Of a DNA stretch of 64,000 bases, positions 57,335 to 64,000 are shown piece after piece (position 1 is the first letter of the stretch; the number at the start of each line of letters is the position of its first letter). This DNA comes from Gnetum montanum (lineage: Eukaryota > Streptophyta > Gnetopsida > Gnetales > Gnetaceae). The translations under genes were made by a program, and so were the position numbers. The notes beneath the pieces are model-generated. The model was not told the origin of the DNA and did no database searches. It was given only the letters and a program-made list of their open reading frames with translations. Location of the stretch: the NCBI GenBank assembly GCA_015680685.1, contig MNCI01010443.1, positions 153,992 through 217,991 on the forward strand, read 5' to 3'.

Positions 57335-57960
57335 AGTTTTTAGGCCATTTCAAGTAATGGGGTGGGGGTATAGTTTTAGGCCATTTCGAGCCATGCATAG
57401 TTTTAGGCCATTTTGGGCCACCGCTAGTTTTAGGCCATTTGGGCCATGGCTAGTTTTAGGCCATTTGGGCCATGGCTAGTTTTAGGCCATTTCGGGCCAG
57501 AATGCAATATAGTTTTAGGTCATTTCGGGCCATTGCTAAGACATAGTTTTAGGTCATTTCGGGCCATTGCGAAGACATAGTTTTAGGCCATTTTGGGCCA
57601 TGGCTAGTTTTAGGCCATTTCGGGCCATGGCTAATTTTAGGCCATTTCGGGCCACAATGCAATATAGTTTTAGGTCATTTCGGGCCATTGCGAAGACATA
57701 GTTTTAGGTCATTTTGGGCCATCATGTGATATAATTTTAGGCCATTTCAGGCCATTGTGAAGACATAGTTTTAGGCCATTTTGGGCCATGGTGCAATATA
57801 GTTTTAGGCCATTTTAGGCCATGGTGAAGATATAGTTTTAGGCCATTTTCAGCCATGGCGAAGATATAGGTTTAGGCCATTTTGGGCCATGGTGAAGACA
57901 TAGTTTTAGGCCATTTTGGGCCATGGCAAAGACATAGTTTTAGGCCATTTTGGGCCACAA
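57335..57960. repeat. Tandem TAGTTTTAGGCCATTTCGGGCC repeat, E5
   Basis: About 20 head-to-tail units of 26-34 bases: core TAGTTTTAGGCCATTTCGGG, then CCATGGC or CCATTGCGAAGACA tails. Lies between the antisense stop (57173) and the protease end (58161). The core holds a GGCC...GGCC inverted pair. Confidence 0.95.
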
Positions 57961-58160
57961 CTTAAATGGAAGGTATGTTAAATGTTTTAGAAAATTAAGT
58001 TGGTGTACCTAGCGTAGATGGATGGCTACGAAGCTAATAAGCAGTAAATGTACAAAGGATGTTAACTAGGTAGGAAGCAATGGGGTTGCTACGCTATGCG
58101 TAACTGCTTTCTGACCCATCATGGATTGTGCGAGGCATAAGGTCGAGATGTTTTGCTAAG

Positions 58161-59195
58161 TCATTTATCTAAATCATTTTCCTCCACTTGGAAGGGAAAC
58201 TCGGCCCATGCCTTTTCATTTTCTGAGCTAGCATGTTGGGCCGACTCGTTCACTAAGTAGTTGGTATCTACAGAAACAAGCACTTCATTTTTGGAGGTTA
58301 TAACTTTTGAGCCCTGCTCCATATCTACGTTATTTATCACTTGGGTTGCTACCTCGTTGCCATGGATTACCACTTCCCTACTTGCATAGGGTATATGGAT
58401 CTCCTGATGTATGGGTAAAGAGACTACCCTAAGTTGTGCTAACCATGACCTCCCCAAGATCAGGTTAAACTTGGACATCTCTTCCACCATGATAAATGTT
58501 GCATTAGTGGGGAACTAGTCCCCTACCACAAAGTCAATGTGGACCATGCCTTTCACCATGACCCATGACCCATTGAACGACTTTAAGCAAGACATTGTCG
58601 TGGGTCTAATTTGCTCAACCAAACCCAGCTTATCCACAATAGGAAATGGGATGACGTTCGTAACAGCCCCATCATCAATGTGTACCCTTTGGATCTTATG
58701 TTGACTAACCAAAATTATGATGAAAAGAGGTGTTGTAGTCACTTGACCCTTTTCAAGGTCTTCCCTAATGGAATCGTTGCAAAAAGTCAATTGGGATGGC
58801 TGCAGTTCTGCAGGCATAGAAGGAAGCATAACTGAGTGAATTGCCTTTTCTTCTGCTGGCATGTTCTTGTCAACTGGTATTGCCATTGACATGCAAACCA
58901 GAGCCTCACAGTGTGTAGTAGAAGTCATAATCAAGTCATGTAGGCTCAACGTTGTGTTTTTTTGTTTTAGAGCCTGCTTGACTTGAGTGAAAGTACTTAA
59001 AAGGTCTAGGCTACCTTCCTGTTTACTACGTTTCTCCTCTTCCATTCGCCCTAGGAGACAAATTTCCCAAGGAGGGATAGTTTTGGGTCTAGGATCAGAT
59101 CCTTTTGGGCAAGGTGGCGATGATCGTGCACATGTGACAACATCATCTTTTGGCAAGAAGGAAATAGATGTAGAGAGTGAGGGTATAGGCTTCAA
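58161..59195 (-). pseudogene. E5 protease and linker
   Basis: Frame 59195-58515: linker (KPIPSLSTSISFLPKDD), LSLHDLIMTSTTHCEALVC, active site VHIDDGAVTNVIPFPIV, and MVKGMVHIDFVVGD. After a stop, 58490-58161 gives MSKFNLILGRSWLAQLRVVS and the tail ending VEENDLDK. Same order as E3 and E4. Confidence 0.82.
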
Positions 59196-59434
59196 AGTAC
59201 CTAGGGTAGTACATTACATTGACATCTCACCTATCAAATGCTCTTCTAGTTTTGTTGGATGAGAAGACTAAGGTGCTATCTTATGTGGGGTGGGGGCACT
59301 AACAGTGTTAATGCATGCGGCGGTGGTGTTGTTTTTCTTACAAGCAGTGTAGGGGTGGATGTTTGGGGAGGGACTCTTAGGATAAATGGTTACTACGGAT
59401 TTTTTTTAGCCACTGGTGGTGTTAGTGCGCTAAC

Positions 59435-61859
59435 CTAAGGCATATGAACCAAAAACAGCTGCTGGGATGGTTTAGGATTATTGCCAATGTCGATAGTATT
59501 GATAATGTAACTCGCGTTGTTGGCATTAAGCGGATCCATGTAAACATGCAAAGATTGATTTTTGGGACGCACTGGGTTGCTTTCATCTAGAACTAGTTTT
59601 CCTTGATTAATCATTCTTTGGATGTCATCTTTCAATGCTAGGTAGTAATCTGTATCGTGACCACACTACTGATGGTAGTCACAAAACCACTCCAGCCTGA
59701 AATTCTTAGGAATTCTCAGCTCATTGGGCAAAGCCAAGGGTTCCTAAGGAGTTTGCAGTACTATTGATGTTTTTTGATTACCTCCTCTAACATCTTCTTA
59801 TGTTGGATATAACCTAACCCTAATTGCTTCAGAGGTTTTGAAGGCTTGACAGGTAGTGGGGTGTAATTAGAGTGATCTTTACGCTCAAAGTTAGGCTTGG
59901 GCGGTACGGATGCTTCGAGTGCAGATGCTAAGGGTTGAGCTACGTTGCCCTAGTTGGGCATGGGGTTAGTTGCTTCTGGGACCACTTTCTTATTATTGTT
60001 TTTAGGCTTGGCTTCATTTTCCATCACAGCTACTATGGCTATTGCAGCCTTACCCTTGTCTTTGTCCTTCTTCATAAAAGTATTCTTGTATGCAACATAG
60101 GCCAGGTCTTTGCTTGCCTTGGCTACGTCTTGTATACTCTTGGTCTGGGAGAAAGTCTAACTAAGAGTCCATGGAGTGAGATAGTATATTTTAGAATTAA
60201 TAAAGTTGTTCACTGCACCCTTAAAGATAGCCAACAAATGGGCTTCCGTGATGGGCTCGTGGATCTCATTAAGGGTAGCACTCCATCGTTATATGAATTT
60301 CTAAACTGGTTCTAGTGCATCTTGCTTCACGCTCATTAGCTGATCCAACATAACCTCTGGTCTCAAGTTATACTTGAAACGCATTACAAACTAGGTCAAG
60401 AGCTCCTCTGGGGTCAAGAAGGAGGAGCATGGAAGCATGCGATACCAGTCCAGGGCTTTTCCCATCAGATACATAACAAAGACACAGATGATTGTGTGTG
60501 GCCATTATTACAAAAGAAGAGACTCAGATCTAAATGTAACAAGATGGGCATTGGGATCACCCTCCTCGTTATATTTTGTAAAATGGGGAAGTGGCATCCC
60601 AGGGGGTAGGGTTAGCATAGGGACTACCGGGCTAATGGGATCATCCTAGTAGAAGTCCGTGACTTATATGGTGTCAGAACTAGAAGTCTTGAGGTGTTTG
60701 ATTTTCTTAGTAAGGGTCTTGATAAGCTGGAATGCTTGATCCAGACCTAGGGATGATGTGGATGGTTGGGGAGCTGTAGGGGCAGCTCCCATCTGTGGAG
60801 TGGCAGAGGCAATGATGCGACCCATAGGTGGTGCTGTTGGGATGACCCGAATGAAAGGTGCTACTTGGGGTGTCCACCACCCAGTAGGTGATGCTATTGG
60901 AGTAGCAGCTGCTAGTTGTGCCATGGGGTAGGCCGTTTGTATGGCAGATGGGACAGACCATAGTCCCATGCTTAGTTGTACCATTTGCAGGACCTGGTAC
61001 GTTTGATGGCAAGTGTAGTGGAACATCTACAATGGCTACAAAACAGGAGGATAAGTGAATGGGGTTTACCATGTGGGTGGGACTGGGCCTGCCGCTGATG
61101 ATGAAATAGGTGTAGACACCGGAATGGATGCAGAAACTGCATGAGACTACGATGTAGGTATATGGTGAATGTAGGGTAGGGTAGTCGTGATTGGTGCATG
61201 GTGTAAAGTAGGAATGGACTGAGGAATAGTTTGGGGAGGGGTAGTGGCTAAGAATGAGATAGAGGAGTAGGCGTGTTGATACACTAAGGGCATGGCATGG
61301 CTACCTATTACTGATGAGATCATGGGTTGCGACGATGCAGATGTGATCATAAAGGGAGCAGCGTAGAGAGTGGGTTTGTCTAAAAAGATGGGGTGGGAGG
61401 AAGGGTGGCAGGGTTAGTTTGATCCCCACCCTTGGATTGGGAATCCAGTTCCTCTTGCCCATCTTGGAATGTCTCATCATGGTGAGACACCATGTCTCGT
61501 GGCTCCCTAGACCTAGTCAACCCCATCAGCTAATCTAAGAGCCATTGATGAGTTTGTGTTAGAGGAATGGAAACGACAAAAGTGGGAATAAATTCCTTCT
61601 CATTATAGTAAGTGAACTTGAAGCTACACTTGTCTTCAAGTTCTTGTGCGTCTAAAGGTATATTTTCCTGAACCTTAGTGCAGAGAAAGTTATACTACTC
61701 GTATTGCTGAGCCAAGCCCTTAGGTCCTTAGTTTTGGATCTTGAGAGATTGGTGTGGCCCGAGCATTGGGTTGGGCAACTGGTTGGCAACTGTGATGCCT
61801 TGAATCGAGAGGGGGACCTCAACATTAGAGGTAGTAGCTACAGTGCTTGAGGAAATCAT
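59435..61859 (-). pseudogene. E5 gag
   Basis: Start at 61859 (MISSSTVATTSNVEVP). N-terminal domain (EKEFIPTFVVSIPLTQ), proline-rich linker with several frame changes, capsid region about 60640-59950, and a zinc-knuckle-like CDYHQ-x-CGHDTDYY near 59690. Then MKDDIQRMINQGKLVLDESN and YMDPLNANNASYIINTIDIG. Heavily broken; aligns with E4 gag along its length. Confidence 0.78.
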
Positions 61860-62083
61860 TTTTGTAAAGCTAAAAGAAAATGGGTTTGCAAACGAGGAAA
61901 ACAAGGAGATTGAAAGGTGATTGAAGGCTTTCTGTCCTACCAGATTCCAAAGGAACCGTAGTGGTGACCGATCTACACCACACAATGCGTAAACAATCAC
62001 AAAAGGGTGTCACATTTACGCTAATGTGTGACGGGGTATAGAATGCATGTAGGAATACCATGCAACATGGAAAAGCACTAAAA

Positions 62084-62103
62084 GGCCCTCCTTCTAGTGC
62101 TAG
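62084..62103 (-). other. E5 primer-binding site (decayed)
   Basis: Minus strand CTAGCACTAGAAGGAGGGCC: the inner 13 bases match E3 and E4, but the terminal TGGCGC/TTGGCAC has become CTAGCAC, losing the TGG that pairs with the tRNA CCA end. Confidence 0.7.
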
Positions 62104-62780
62104 AAAATTGTAGTAACCGAAAACATTGGTGACTAGAAATACTAAGAGGTTTTCGGGAGAATAGTTTTAACCCCAGATTTGTGTGAAGGCCATGCTGGAT
62201 AAAATAGAAATGGGACATCCTAAATAGTCTTGTTGATCATATAGGGACTTAACCGGTGTAACTTAACCTTTTGTAAACATTTTTTTAGATGCAGGACACA
62301 TGAGATTTAGCTTATAATCAATAAATTCAATGATAGAGAAAATGATGCCAAAAAAAGATGACAATAAAGAAATAACAGAGTAACCGGGATAAGAAAATGC
62401 ACCACTGCAAAGTCGTGGGTTCAATCTTCTTCTTTGCTTGAAAATGTATAACAAGTTATATAGTGCTAGAGGCGTACAGAGAGTCCAAGAATGACCTGAA
62501 TGCTCGAAATGCCTCAACTATGTTTTTGAGTACAAGATTTAAGAACCAACAGTACAAGATGCCAAGAGAAAAAAGCTAATGCTAAGAATGCTAACTGCTA
62601 AAATTTTCCAACTAGGGGGATTCTCAATTTTTCAATCAAGTGAATTCTCAATTTTCCAACTGCTAAAATTTTCCAATCCACTCAATTGCTAATTTTCCAA
62701 CCACGGAAAAGTGTTAATAATGCTCAAAATTTCCAACCAATGCTTCAATTTGCTAACCCCTTGAGCATTGCTCATTGAGG

Positions 62781-62788
62781 TATTTATA
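62781..62788 (-). promoter_or_regulatory. E5 5' LTR TATA box
   Basis: TATAAATA on the minus strand, context CCTATAAATACC; would drive leftward genomic RNA. Confidence 0.6.
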
Positions 62789-63141
62789 GGACTAGGAGCA
62801 CACAAGAAATGAGGCTTGGATGACACATGTCCTGGACCCTTGAGATGCCAACGTGCCTATATTGCATGGACATGCAAAGCCAATTGTGAACCTGCTATGC
62901 TACAATCATGTTGTCAAAATTGGGATTGTTGGTGCCAAACGTGCAAACAATGTAAGTAAAGGGGTGAAGCACACTTGCATAGCATATCTACTTGCTACGT
63001 TTTGCTATGCTATGTAGTGTAGCACAGCCTAGCCACTTGTTTGAAGAGAAAATTTATGTTGAAGTTAACTAGCTTTGTTGGAAGCTTTGGCGTGCATCAG
63101 GTTAACTTTTGAAGAATTTCATTTGATTTGCACCTTTTCTA

Positions 63142-63173
63142 CGCTATGCTATGCTACATAGCATAGCATAGCG
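63142..63173. repeat. Perfect 15-bp inverted repeat in E5 U3
   Basis: CGCTATGCTATGCTA (63142-63156), CA, TAGCATAGCATAGCG (63159-63173). Confidence 0.95.
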
Positions 63174-63923
63174 GCTGGCTTCATTTGCGACCCATGTTGA
63201 AATGGCAAACGTTTGCTTGATTCTTGATTGTGCCAACAACTGCAACTTTTGCTTTTGTGAAGGGAAGAATTCAAACTTGCTGAACTTGCATTTAAGACAC
63301 ATTTTGCTATTCTTGCATTGTCTCTACGCTGTGCTAGGCTATGTAGTGTAGCACAACATAGTAGCCAACGTATCCTGTTTTTTGTTCAATCCACCAATTT
63401 CTGATGTGAAGCTTTGCTAAGGATTTGAAGTTGAACAAGGAGACTAGTTTTGAAGGCCGAAGTGCTTGCTAAGTGCAATTGGAATTACTAGGCAAGCTGG
63501 GCCTTTCTGATTTACCTTTGCTATGCTATGCTACACTGCATGGCATAACACCTTTTTTGCGATAATTTAAGCTTGATTTCCTAACTTTCTTCTGAGGCTT
63601 GCTACGCTACATAGTGTAGCATAGTGTAGCAAGCTTCTTCACTAGAAAACTTTCCAAACTGTTTAGCGCATCCTAAGCACTATTGACAACCCCAAGCATG
63701 GTTTCTAAGTAGACTGTTAGCCGAGTGAATCACCCAGGTGGGCAAGATGGAGAGTCCGTTGGGCTTGTTAGCTCTAGTGGTAGAAAACTTGCCGAATTGG
63801 ACAGTCTAAACTCATAGCATCCATTTCCTACCAAACTTCCATGAGGCTGCACTTGTGGAAATGTTTGCCTCACTTCCAAGACCCTAGTGAAGCAAGAGTG
63901 TCTTGAAATTTTATGGTGTTTCA

Positions 63924-63928
63924 AAATT
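63924..63928. repeat. E5 target-site duplication, right copy
   Basis: AAATT against AAATG on the left. The remaining bases to 64000 hold nothing recognisable. Confidence 0.55.
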
Positions 63929-64000
63929 ATGGAGAGAAGAGTGAGTGAAATGGAACTCCTGATTTTGGTCATAGGAAATCCCTTTATGAAGTGTTTGATT

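Larger units (their letters stand above)
48138..63923 (-). mobile_element. E5: minus-strand non-autonomous LTR element with antisense gene
   Basis: LTRs 48138-49890 and 62109-63923 (TGTAG to GTTTCA on the plus strand), primer-binding site 62084-62103 and polypurine tract 49891-49904. In element sense: LTR, leader, gag, protease, tandem repeat, antisense gene, second tandem block, untranslated region, purine tract, LTR. No RT, RNase H or integrase motif exists anywhere in it, so it depended on a partner such as E3, with which it shares primer-binding site, purine tract and gag/protease. Confidence 0.9.
62109..63923 (-). repeat. E5 5' LTR
   Basis: 1815 bp; direct repeat of 48138-49890. It has an extra stretch of AATTTTCCAAC-type short repeats at 62620-62750, which accounts for most of the length difference. 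Perfect 15-bp-arm inverted repeat at 63142-63173. Confidence 0.92.

Noticed and set aside
57335-57960. CRISPR-like regular repeats
   Set aside because: Units are head-to-tail with short variable tails, in a plant retrotransposon, without unique spacers of constant length or cas genes.

Overview
The window reads as plant intergenic DNA made almost entirely of nested, decayed Ty3/gypsy-type LTR retrotransposons. I found no convincing host gene. Support for a plant: retrotransposon gag, retropepsin, reverse transcriptase with both an RT-linked and a second, archaeal-type RNase H (the pattern of the plant Tat clade), an integrase with HHCC and DDE residues, and relics of a LINE and perhaps a tRNA-derived SINE. 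Elements of 16-25 kb nested in each other, and Tat relatives unlike the common flowering-plant ones, make a gymnosperm likely; this is inference.

Layout. (1) 1-5000: unassigned sequence, then the left part of a minus-strand element, E1 (gag relic, primer-binding site, LTR starting at 4023). (2) 6360-31593: plus-strand element E2, complete at both ends, with LTRs 6360-7320 and 30630-31593 and a perfect target duplication ACAAT; it carries only gag-protease. (3) 7856-25774: minus-strand element E3 inserted in the gag of E2, with LTRs 24424-25774 and 7856-9143 and duplication ACGTC/ATGTC; it carries gag, protease, RT, two RNases H and integrase. (4) 31594-36023: unassigned DNA with a SINE-like piece, a LINE reverse-transcriptase relic and a partial LTR. 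(5) 36024-45902: minus-strand element E4, with LTR, gag and protease, lacking its left end. (6) 45903-48137: a disrupted unknown ORF and a 5-base assembly gap. (7) 48138-63923: minus-strand element E5, with both LTRs and an imperfect duplication AAATG/AAATT; gag and protease but no RT or integrase.

The most unusual thing is a multi-exon gene on the strand opposite to gag-pol inside E3, E4 and E5. It has conserved GT-AG introns in all three. Its first large exon resembles the FCP1/NIF (NLI-interacting factor) HAD-phosphatase domain, with the catalytic aspartates replaced. A conserved middle domain, a coiled-coil-like part and an acidic C-terminus follow. It lies between protease and RT in E3. 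In E5 it is kept although RT and integrase are gone. Its 3' end faces the 3' end of gag-protease, and a tandem repeat with core AGTTTTAGGCCATTTCGGGCC separates the two each time.

A second theme is that each LTR family carries its own short CG-containing palindromes upstream of its TATA box: CGATATCG in E2, GCGTATACGC in E3, GCTACGCTA/TAGCGTAGC in E4 and E5, and a long hairpin in E1. In E3-E5 the same motif recurs around and inside the antisense gene. All reading frames are broken by stops or shifts, so these are relics, but the shared architecture shows what the parent elements looked like.
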